This document shows positions 1-7,303 of a stretch of 64,000 nt of DNA, in pieces. The position numbers and the translations under genes were made by a program. Position 1 is the stretch's first letter; every line of letters begins with the position of its first letter. Origin of the DNA: Lachnospiraceae bacterium (GTDB taxonomy: Bacteria > Bacillota > Clostridia > Lachnospirales > Lachnospiraceae); the NCBI GenBank assembly GCA_024691305.1, contig JAILNS010000033.1:1-64000 (forward strand). Reading direction: 5' to 3'. The notes beneath the pieces are model-generated. The model did no database searches and was not told the origin of the DNA. It saw only the letters and a program-made list of their open reading frames with translations.

Positions 1-514
1 CATGACAGAAGATCGTAGCTATATCCAGTCAGAACTTAATGCACTTTCATCAGAGATCGACCGTGTAGCTTCAACCACAACTTTCAACCAGCAGAATCTG
101 CTTGATGGATCTTTCACAGGTAAGAAACTCCAGGTTGGTGCGGAAAGTGGGCAGGCAATCACTATCAATATTGATGATCTTCATGCTTCAAAGCTTAGCG
201 TAGCTCCTACAAACATAGATGTAAGTACATTCAGCTTAGCCGGCGCTGCGATGCAGAATATCAAAGCCGGAATCACTAAACTGAATAAGCAGAGATCAGA
301 TCTTGGTGCAATCCAGAACAGACTTGAGCATACGATCAAGAACCTTGATAATATCGTTGAGAATACAACATCAGCAGAGAGCCAGATCCGTGATACAGAT
401 ATGGCAACCGAGATGGTTAAGTATTCAAATGGCAATATTCTGGCACAGGCAGGTCAGTCAATGCTGGCACAGGCTAACCAGAGCAATCAGGGTGTTCTGT
501 CACTGCTTGGCTAA
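1..514 (+). CDS. Flagellin, C-terminal part (5' end outside window)
   Basis: This is the distal part of a flagellin, the filament subunit exported by the flagellar type III apparatus. The first visible segment (TEDRSYIQSELNALSSEIDR) belongs to the conserved N-terminal D1 helix. A short central region follows, then the C-terminal D0/D1 helices with the signatures NRLEHTIKNLDNI and SQIRDTDMATEMV and a Gln/Ala-rich end closing in LSLLG. The ATG at base 2 is internal: a flagellin needs roughly 100 more N-terminal residues, so the real start is upstream of the window. The hypervariable domain is very short. The protein is clearly paralogous to the flagellin at 13.3 kb. A terminator follows directly. 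Confidence 0.95.
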   Translation, partial: MTEDRSYIQSELNALSSEIDRVASTTTFNQQNLLDGSFTGKKLQVGAESGQAITINIDDLHASKLSVAPTNIDVSTFSLAGAAMQNIKAGITKLNKQRSDLGAIQNRLEHTIKNLDNIVENTTSAESQIRDTDMATEMVKYSNGNILAQAGQSMLAQANQSNQGVLSLLG

Positions 515-540
515 TATTGATTAAATCATAGACATTACAA

Positions 541-570
541 GAGAGTCGCTAATGCGACTCTCTTGTTGTA
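541..570 (+). terminator. Rho-independent terminator after flagellin
   Basis: A perfect 9-bp inverted repeat, GAGAGTCGC (541-549) and GCGACTCTC (554-562), with a 4-nt loop, is followed by TTGTTGT. It lies 26 bases after the flagellin stop and separates it from the glycan island. Confidence 0.9.
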
Positions 571-580
571 TAATAAACAT

Positions 581-1723
581 ATGAAAGTTGCTTTATACGG
601 AAAAGGTATATTAGGAGAAAAAGTTTTTCGCTATCTGGTATCGGCGGAAGGCATAGAAGTTATATGTATATGTAATGATACTCTCGCATCTGAAGAGACT
701 GCAATGGTGTTTGCAGATACTATATATGATGCCGGTCAAGTGCCGATAATGGATTTTGCAGGGTTATGTGATATCTGTAACAGAGGCGAAGCAGATGCTG
801 TGATTCTTGCAACTGAAAACGGTTTTTTGGACTTCGTTGTTAAACGTATGGTCAGACACGGACTGCGTAATATAGCGGTCATCCCTTCATACTATGAAGA
901 AGATTATGAGATAGAAGACGGAAGTTTTATATGGGTAGAGACGGATAAACCGCGTATGTCGTATATTGAATATCATATATCATTCCACTGTAATCTTAAG
1001 TGTGCAGGATGTACACATTTTTCAAATATCATTGACGAAGAAAGATTTGGTGATTACGAAAAATTCTGCAATGATCTGATAAGACTTCAGGAATTCTTCT
1101 GGGGAATAAGTAAAATACGTCTTATGGGTGGAGAACCTCTGTTAAATCCCGAATTACCTAAATTCATATATGCTGCACGTTCAGCATTTCCGGATGCGGA
1201 CATTAGGGTGGTATCTAATGGACTTATGCTTAGAGATCATCATACGGAGATTCTTGAAGCTATGAGAAATACCGCAACTTTTTTTGATGTAAGTATGTAT
1301 CCGCCCACGCGAGGGAGCATTAATAATATCTATAAAATATGTAAGGATAATGGAGTCAAACTTACCGTAACCTCAGATGTAGAAGAGTTTATGGCAAGGA
1401 TGAATCTGCAGGGTGACAGTGATATTGCAGAGGCATATAAGGCCTGTCCATCCAGTCACTGTAATTATCTGTATGACGGACATATTTCCACCTGCGTAAT
1501 GCCACAGGTTATAGAAATCTTTAATAAAAAATATGGACTTGATATTCAACCCGGCGAACAGGATGTTATTGATATATATGAGGACGGACTGGATGGTTAT
1601 AAACTTATGGAACGTCTTAAATCACCTATGGATATATGCAGGTATTGTGACGTACAAAGCCGGTTTTATCAATGGTTCGTATCTTCTGATCCGCTTCCTG
1701 ATGAATGGTCATCAAAAATATAG
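581..1723 (+). CDS. Radical SAM protein with N-terminal nucleotide-binding-like domain
   Basis: Residues 1 to about 100 look like a Rossmann-type domain (MKVALYGKGILGEKVFRYLV), resembling the nucleotide-binding head of PglD-type sugar enzymes. From about residue 125 comes a radical SAM core with the cluster motif CNLKCAGC (CxxxCxxC), the SAM-binding stretch RLMGGEPLLNPEL and RVVSNGLML. The C-terminal part holds further cysteines (ACPSSHC, STCVMPQ, CRYCDV) that could bind an auxiliary cluster. The substrate is unknown; first place in a surface-glycan island suggests modification of a sugar or a filament precursor. I prefer the ATG at 581 to the TTG at 563, which lies in the terminator tail. 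There is no Shine-Dalgarno, and a TATAAT ends 6 nt before the ATG, so translation may be leaderless. Confidence 0.85.
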   Translation: MKVALYGKGILGEKVFRYLVSAEGIEVICICNDTLASEETAMVFADTIYDAGQVPIMDFAGLCDICNRGEADAVILATENGFLDFVVKRMVRHGLRNIAVIPSYYEEDYEIEDGSFIWVETDKPRMSYIEYHISFHCNLKCAGCTHFSNIIDEERFGDYEKFCNDLIRLQEFFWGISKIRLMGGEPLLNPELPKFIYAARSAFPDADIRVVSNGLMLRDHHTEILEAMRNTATFFDVSMYPPTRGSINNIYKICKDNGVKLTVTSDVEEFMARMNLQGDSDIAEAYKACPSSHCNYLYDGHISTCVMPQVIEIFNKKYGLDIQPGEQDVIDIYEDGLDGYKLMERLKSPMDICRYCDVQSRFYQWFVSSDPLPDEWSSKI

Positions 1724-1772
1724 TTTTATTGTTCAATATACGGTATTCAGATCAAGAATGGAGAAGAATTGA

Positions 1773-2741
1773 ATGATAACAGCAGTGAGTATGGTCAAAA
1801 ACGCTGCGGATGTTATTGAAACTATGATCCGGGGCAACAGTATCGTTGCGGATAATTATGTCATAGTCGATAATGCCAGCACCGATAATACAAGGCAAAT
1901 CATTGCAGGTCTGCAAAGCGAGGGCTTTCAGATTGATGTACTCAGTGATGAGAATATATCACCATATCAACGTGACAGGGTTGGCGAGGCAATCAAATAT
2001 TCATTGGACAAATATGATCCTGATGTCATACTTCCTCTTGATGATGATGAAATTATATGTACCGATAATGATGATATCGGAGCACAGGGATTAAGGGAGT
2101 ATATTGAAAGTCTGGATCCCAACAATCTCTATTACATGAATTGCAGGCATTATATTCCCACAGACGAAGATGATCTGTCACAGGTATGTGTTGCACTCAG
2201 ACAAAAGTATTGTCTTGCCGATGAACCTGATATGACAAGAAAGGTATTTATTCCTGCCAAGGTGGCTCAGAGTGATTCATTCAGGATCGGATGGGGCAGC
2301 CATTTTGCACAGGGAGATCAGATAAAAGATCACGTGCTGCTTAAGGATATACGTCTTTCACATTATCCAATAAGAAGCTCGGTACAGATAGCCTCTAAGG
2401 TAATAATCGGTTGGACTAATTATCTTGTTATGCCCGACAGAGAAAAAAATCTGTCTATTCATTGGAGACAGATGTATCAGGCCATTAAGAGATTTGGATT
2501 GCCCAATAATGATATGATGTTGTCCCTTGCCAATATGTATCGTGAGCATCCCGGCGATGTGGACAATCTCAATGTGGATCTTCATCCCATAAATATCCCG
2601 GATAAATATTTTGAACTTAAATATACAACAAGCAATGAGATCAACCTTCTTGGAAATATATGCGAGAATTTCGAGAGGATAGCAGATGACTATGTTAACC
2701 TGCTAAAAAAAGATCAGCACATAAGTGATGGCGATAAATGA
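1773..2741 (+). CDS. Glycosyltransferase family 2
   Basis: The N-terminus has the GT-A nucleotide-sugar fold of GT2 enzymes: MVKNAADVIETMI, then VIVDNASTDNTRQII, then the metal-binding acidic motif LPLDDDEII at about residue 90. The rest (HYPIRSSVQIASKVIIGW and onward) resembles GT2 proteins of capsule and flagellar-glycan loci. No membrane segment is visible, so it probably acts in the cytoplasm on a lipid- or protein-linked acceptor. The start has a GGAGAAG ribosome-binding site 8-9 nt upstream. It is 49 bp from the radical SAM gene and 33 bp from the LicD gene, same strand, so likely one operon. Donor sugar and acceptor cannot be read from the sequence. Confidence 0.88.
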   Translation: MITAVSMVKNAADVIETMIRGNSIVADNYVIVDNASTDNTRQIIAGLQSEGFQIDVLSDENISPYQRDRVGEAIKYSLDKYDPDVILPLDDDEIICTDNDDIGAQGLREYIESLDPNNLYYMNCRHYIPTDEDDLSQVCVALRQKYCLADEPDMTRKVFIPAKVAQSDSFRIGWGSHFAQGDQIKDHVLLKDIRLSHYPIRSSVQIASKVIIGWTNYLVMPDREKNLSIHWRQMYQAIKRFGLPNNDMMLSLANMYREHPGDVDNLNVDLHPINIPDKYFELKYTTSNEINLLGNICENFERIADDYVNLLKKDQHISDGDK

Positions 2742-2774
2742 ATCAGCTGATATATATAATGGGGAGTATGTAAT

Positions 2775-3722
2775 ATGAGATTTAAAGAAGATTTTTTTGA
2801 AGGAGAAGTAAGAGAAGGCTTCTATGTGAGACCGATAATGAAACGTTGTTGGGCGGCAGAACTCGAAGTTTTAGAGGAAATTTCCCGCATATGCAGAATC
2901 CATAAGCTCAAATGGTATGCAGGAGGGGGAACCATACTTGGTACGGCAAGACATCAGGGGTTTATACCCTGGGATGATGATCTTGATATACAAATGCCTC
3001 GTGCGGATTATGAGAGATTTGTACATTATGCTTGCAAGGAACTTCCTAAGGGGTGGTTTGTATCAAATATAAGAGGTAGTGCTAACCAGTCGCAGCCTTT
3101 TGTGTGTGTTATAAACAGCAGAAAAGCGATCAACCTTGATCAAAAATTTCTCAAAAGATTTCACGGATGTCCATATGCTGTAGGAGTGGATATAGGCCCT
3201 GTTGACGCCGTGCCGGATGATGAAGAGGAAAGGGAATCCTACAGGATACTGGTAGGCGCTGCTATCGATATAGGACAGAGTGTTCGTCCTGATGCCAAAA
3301 TTAATGAATGCTCTGATGCGATAATAGGAGAAGCAAATGATCTGGAAGAAATCTGCGGAATGACTTTTGATCGCAATAAACCTATAGCGCCTCAGGCGTA
3401 TGAACTTGCAGACCAGCTTTCAGCTATGTATAACGATACAGATACGGGATATTATACTGTGGCGGCGTATTATCACTCCAAGCCGGAACTGCTGTTTCCC
3501 AAAGAAGCATATGCGGAAACTGTTTATATGCCCTTTGAAAATACTAAGCTTCCGCTTATGTCGGGATATGAACATTTACTCCGTGCATATTATGGGGATG
3601 ATTATATGACACCTATACGAAATACCGCTTTTCATAATTATCCTTTCTTTAAAAATGCCGAAGAAGAACTGAGACGAATATATGATGAACAGGGGAAGGA
3701 TTTCCCCGAGGAGTTTGAGTAA
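2775..3722 (+). CDS. LicD family phosphotransferase
   Basis: LicD-fold proteins move a phospho-alcohol (choline phosphate in pneumococcus; ribitol phosphate by the related FKTN/FKRP of animals) from a CDP carrier to a glycan. The hallmark is plain: WYAGGGTILGTARHQGFIPW followed by DDDLDIQMPRADY at residues about 50-85, the nucleotidyltransferase-type site with its acidic residues. The C-terminus (DDYMTPIRNTAFHNYPFF) also matches the family. The length of 315 aa is normal. ATG 2775 has GGGGAG upstream. Three bases separate it from the next gene, implying translational coupling. A CDP-polyol operon 6.6 kb downstream suggests the donor may be a CDP-polyol, which is an inference. Confidence 0.9.
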   Translation: MRFKEDFFEGEVREGFYVRPIMKRCWAAELEVLEEISRICRIHKLKWYAGGGTILGTARHQGFIPWDDDLDIQMPRADYERFVHYACKELPKGWFVSNIRGSANQSQPFVCVINSRKAINLDQKFLKRFHGCPYAVGVDIGPVDAVPDDEEERESYRILVGAAIDIGQSVRPDAKINECSDAIIGEANDLEEICGMTFDRNKPIAPQAYELADQLSAMYNDTDTGYYTVAAYYHSKPELLFPKEAYAETVYMPFENTKLPLMSGYEHLLRAYYGDDYMTPIRNTAFHNYPFFKNAEEELRRIYDEQGKDFPEEFE

Positions 3723-3725
3723 AAT

Positions 3726-4703
3726 ATGAAGAATGCAAATATACCTATGATAATTCCTACTATTCCCAAAGATTATTCACGAGTGAAGAGGAATTACAAA
3801 AAATATTTTGACTTTCTACCGATCAGCAGGATCATATTTATAGGGCCCAAGCCACTTGAAGAGATAGTAATGTCCGATGCCGAAACTCAGGGATATTCAG
3901 ACAGAGTGGATTATTTGGATGAAAACAGCATAATTCCGTTCGATGATCTTAAGACTGCTATGATAAAACGTATCCGTGCCGAAGGGTATGAAATGGATGA
4001 GAATTCAAAACCGGGCTGGTATTATCAGCAGTTCCTTAAGATGGCTTATGCTTATATCTGCGATGAGGAGTATTATATTTCCTGGGATTCGGATACACTG
4101 CCACTCCGCAAGATCAAAATGTTTAATGATAAGGGGAAACCTTACTTAGATACCAAAGCAGAGTATAATCCCGGGTATTTTAGGACGATCAGGAATTTGT
4201 TTGGATTGGAGAAGGCGTATGAGAGGTCATTTATAGCAGAGCATATGCTGTTTAACAAGGAGTATATGCTGGAGCTGATAAATGAGATTTCGGCTCTTAA
4301 GTTGGACGGTGATACATTTTACGAAAAGATCTTTCATGCAATAGATATAGATAATATGAAATTGGGATTCTCAGAGTTTGAGACTTACGGAACCTGGCTA
4401 TTAAACAGACATCCGAATGCATATGCCATACGTCTGTGGAAATCAATGCGAAAAGCAAATCTTTTTGTGGACAGTCACAATCTTACCGAGGGCGATATAA
4501 AGTGGTTAGCTAAAGACTATGATGCAGCAAGTTTTGAAAGTTATCATCCTCTCGTGCCGGAACTTGCCAACATCTTTAAGGATCCGAAAACCAGAAATAA
4601 TGTATCGGCTAAGGAAATGTACTTAAAAGTGACAAAAAGCGGTCTGTTCGGTGAATATGTAGACGGTATGATACGAGAAGGCGATTTATACTCCCCTATA
4701 TGA
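3726..4703 (+). CDS. DUF6492-like putative glycosyltransferase
   Basis: I assign this to the DUF6492 type of GT-A-like proteins by its pattern: MIIPTIPKDYSRVKRNYKKY at the start, RIIFIGPK, the conserved GWYYQQFLKMAY at about residue 100, and a DxD-like motif in YISWDSDTLPL. A downstream stretch (ERSFIAEHMLFNKEYM, then FETYGTWLLNRHP) is also typical. It has no signal peptide or membrane helix, so it is cytoplasmic. It sits between two LicD genes with 3-bp and 13-bp gaps, so it belongs to the same assembly unit, perhaps adding the sugar that receives the phospho-alcohol. The family's activity is not well established and the family name is recalled, not searched. Confidence 0.72.
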   Translation: MKNANIPMIIPTIPKDYSRVKRNYKKYFDFLPISRIIFIGPKPLEEIVMSDAETQGYSDRVDYLDENSIIPFDDLKTAMIKRIRAEGYEMDENSKPGWYYQQFLKMAYAYICDEEYYISWDSDTLPLRKIKMFNDKGKPYLDTKAEYNPGYFRTIRNLFGLEKAYERSFIAEHMLFNKEYMLELINEISALKLDGDTFYEKIFHAIDIDNMKLGFSEFETYGTWLLNRHPNAYAIRLWKSMRKANLFVDSHNLTEGDIKWLAKDYDAASFESYHPLVPELANIFKDPKTRNNVSAKEMYLKVTKSGLFGEYVDGMIREGDLYSPI

Positions 4704-4716
4704 AATGATTTGAGAA

Positions 4717-6810
4717 ATGATTGAACTGTCAAAAGACTATTTTGAAGATGAAGTCAGAGACGGCTTCTACATAAACGGAATGATGAAGAGGGCATGGGCT
4801 ACCCAGTTGACCATCCTTTCGGATTTTGACGCATTGTGCACAAAGTATGGTCTTAGATATATGGCCGATTGGGGCACTATGCTCGGAGCAGTCCGTCATG
4901 GAGGATTTATTCCGTGGGACGATGATCTTGACGTTGGGATGCCAAGAGACGACTATAACAGATTCCTTGAGGTTTGCAACGAACTTGGGGGAGATTATCA
5001 TGTTTTGAATCCAATCTCTTACGAAGAATACTTTGAGCTGTTCGGAAGGGTTGTAAATACACGTTCAATCAATATGAATCCGGATCATCTTAAGCATTTC
5101 CACGGTATGCCTTTTGGATTAGGGATAGATATCTTTCCTTATGACTATATATATCGCGATGATGAGAAAGAAAATGATCGAAAAAGAAGATACCACATCC
5201 TTGCAAGGATAATAGGCATGATAGATAATAGAATGCCGGTCGGACAAGGTACCAATCCCATTATCACGAAGGATATGAAAGATATCATAAGACAGGCAGA
5301 AAGGTTTACGAACCACAGGATTCTTGGGTCAAACAATATTAAACATGAACTGTTCATATGTCTTGATGAGATAGTATCAGAATGCCCTGAACACGAAGCG
5401 GACAATATATCCGATTATCAAAATTATCTTAAGAGAAGTAATGGCAGTTATAAGCTTTCCAAGGATATTTTTGATAATCTGATAGCTTTGGATTATGAAA
5501 ATATCAAGGTTCCGGTACCTGCCGATTATGAGAATATATTGCATATTAAATACGCTGATTTCATGAGGATCGTACATGGATGGTCTTCTCATGATTTTCC
5601 TTATTACAGCAGGCAAATGGATATATTAAGACAGCACCGGCCTGAATTCTATCCCCCATATACTTTTAACGCCGATGATTTATACATTCCCGAAGAGATA
5701 CGTAACCGAGAAAGTGATCATGTTGATAGTTGTGGTTTAAGTGAGATTAATGGGGATGTGGTATTTATTCCGTATAAAGCAAAGTATTGGGATACTATGC
5801 GTCCTGCGTGGGAAGAAGCAATCAATAACCCTGATTGCAATGTGTATGTCATACCTGCTCCGTATTATGATAAAACCTGGAACGGACAGCATGATCAAAT
5901 GTACTATGAGAAGGATATGTTTCCGGAAGAAGTTTGTACCCTTGCACCCGATGAATATGACATAGTATCTAACAGACCCGCTGTGATCGTTGTTCAGGAT
6001 GAAAAAGACGATTATGGAGAAACATTTAGCATACATCCATTTTTCTATAGTGAAAAACTGCGTAAATACACAGACAGATTGATACTTATCCCCATGTTGG
6101 AGCCGGATGCACCTACACCTAAAGACGAGAAGGCAGTTAAGAGCATGGATCATTATGTGACCATGCCCGGAGTACTGAGAGCAAACGAGGTCTATGTTGC
6201 GACGGATAAACTGAGGGAGGCATATATAAGAAAACTTAAAGAGTTTTGCGGGGAGGATCCGGAAGATGATACCCAAATATCGGTAATATCTCAGGCAATA
6301 GAAGACAAGATCAGAGTTTTCAAACATAAAAGTAAACAGACAGATCCTCAAAGTTCTGATTTGGATCTTTCCAGATATAAGACGCTGCACGCTAAAGAAA
6401 ACGCACCTGATGAGTGGCAGCAGGCACTGAAGAAACCCGACGGAAGCTATAAGAAAGTAATACTATATGAACCTGACGTAAGCGCTATGGCTACTCATGG
6501 TGAAAAGATGATAGAGAAGATTCAAAGATCTTTGGCGATATTTAAAGATAACTCTGAGGATATATGCGTTATTCTCAGACTTGTTCCTGATCTTGAAACT
6601 GTATGTTGTGTGCTAACTGAAGAGGAACAGGGCAGTTTTCTTGATATGCTTGAAGAGTTTGCGTCATCCGGATGGGGCATCTGGTATCCTTCGCCGGATG
6701 CAGAGCCTGCAAGAACTGTCTCAGATGCATATTACGGTGATATAACGAGTGAAGTTCGCAGGTTTATACGGGATAAGAAACCGGTGATGATAGAATGTGT
6801 GGAAATATAA
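4717..6810 (+). CDS. LicD phosphotransferase fused to CDP-glycerol-transferase-like domain
   Basis: Residues 1 to about 310 form a second LicD domain (MADWGTMLGAVRHGGFIPW, then DDDLDVGMPRDDY). From about residue 344 a different module begins: GDVVFIPYKAKYWDTMRPAW, NVYVIPAPYYDKTWNG, IHPFFYSEKLRKYTDRLI, and near residue 585 KKVILYEPDVSAMATHGEKM followed by VILRLVPDLE. In my reading this resembles the GT-B module of CDP-glycerol glycerophosphotransferase-like proteins in Lachnospiraceae surface-glycan loci. The protein would then have two sites able to use CDP-alcohols. The start at 4717 lacks a strong RBS but is 13 nt from the previous stop. No membrane segment is seen. The LicD call is firm; the C-terminal assignment is tentative. 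Confidence 0.8.
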   Translation: MIELSKDYFEDEVRDGFYINGMMKRAWATQLTILSDFDALCTKYGLRYMADWGTMLGAVRHGGFIPWDDDLDVGMPRDDYNRFLEVCNELGGDYHVLNPISYEEYFELFGRVVNTRSINMNPDHLKHFHGMPFGLGIDIFPYDYIYRDDEKENDRKRRYHILARIIGMIDNRMPVGQGTNPIITKDMKDIIRQAERFTNHRILGSNNIKHELFICLDEIVSECPEHEADNISDYQNYLKRSNGSYKLSKDIFDNLIALDYENIKVPVPADYENILHIKYADFMRIVHGWSSHDFPYYSRQMDILRQHRPEFYPPYTFNADDLYIPEEIRNRESDHVDSCGLSEINGDVVFIPYKAKYWDTMRPAWEEAINNPDCNVYVIPAPYYDKTWNGQHDQMYYEKDMFPEEVCTLAPDEYDIVSNRPAVIVVQDEKDDYGETFSIHPFFYSEKLRKYTDRLILIPMLEPDAPTPKDEKAVKSMDHYVTMPGVLRANEVYVATDKLREAYIRKLKEFCGEDPEDDTQISVISQAIEDKIRVFKHKSKQTDPQSSDLDLSRYKTLHAKENAPDEWQQALKKPDGSYKKVILYEPDVSAMATHGEKMIEKIQRSLAIFKDNSEDICVILRLVPDLETVCCVLTEEEQGSFLDMLEEFASSGWGIWYPSPDAEPARTVSDAYYGDITSEVRRFIRDKKPVMIECVEI

Positions 6811-7008
6811 TTATTTGAAAATGATATGATGTATATTTACCAAGAACCTGTACTTAAGATTAAGTTATGGAATGACGATATAAATTAATGAGTTTAGAAA
6901 AAATAGTTAATTATTTATCTTAGAAAATGAAGTATGGAATCTTTTTCGAAATTCATAAACAATTAGGATATATGAAGAGAAAGTGACTAATAAAATGGGG
7001 GAAAATAA
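6811..7008 (+). other. AT-rich intergenic stretch, no gene seen
   Basis: About 200 bases, visibly richer in A and T than the flanking genes, with stops in the frame of the downstream acyl-CoA reductase relic (for example TAA at 7006-7008). No terminator hairpin or promoter stands out. It probably contains the left junction of a deletion or of the AT-rich block reaching to about 9350. Confidence 0.6.
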
Positions 7009-7272
7009 TTATCAAATAAAAATAGTAATGTATCATTATACAAGGGATGTAATATAAATGACCTTTCGGAAATAATAACGATATGCAAAACGGAATTGCA
7101 AACTATTTCATATATTGGAATAGATCCTAATGATGTGGCTGATTTGATTGTGAAAAATGGAGTTCAAGGTGTGGATCGAATTGTTCCGGTGGGGAAAACT
7201 ATGGATTTTGATTTTCACTGGGATGGAAAGGATATAATACGTGAGATGACGAGAATAATTTCTGTGATATGA
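7009..7272 (+). pseudogene. Truncated LuxC-type acyl-CoA reductase (C-terminal relic)
   Basis: An open frame of 87 codons without an ATG start ends at TGA 7270-7272. Its translation contains ELQTISYIGIDPNDVADLIV, GVDRIVPVGKTMDFDFHWDG and KDIIREMTRIIS, which matches the C-terminus of LuxC-family acyl-CoA reductases (the GVDRIVP...G..D..F.WDG.D..RE..R signature). An intact enzyme is over 400 residues, so the first four fifths are missing. The frame is blocked by stops just upstream. Such reductases, often with an acyl-protein synthetase, occur in clostridial flagellar-glycan islands, so the relic suggests this island once held that module. Family recognition is from memory of the motif. Confidence 0.75.
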
Positions 7273-7303
7273 TTAATACACAGTTTGGTTCTGGGGAGTT
7301 AAA

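Noticed and set aside
5737-6390. Minus-strand ORF of 217 codons opposite the LicD fusion
   Set aside because: It lies wholly within a well-supported gene, shows no family motif and has a composition typical of an antisense shadow.
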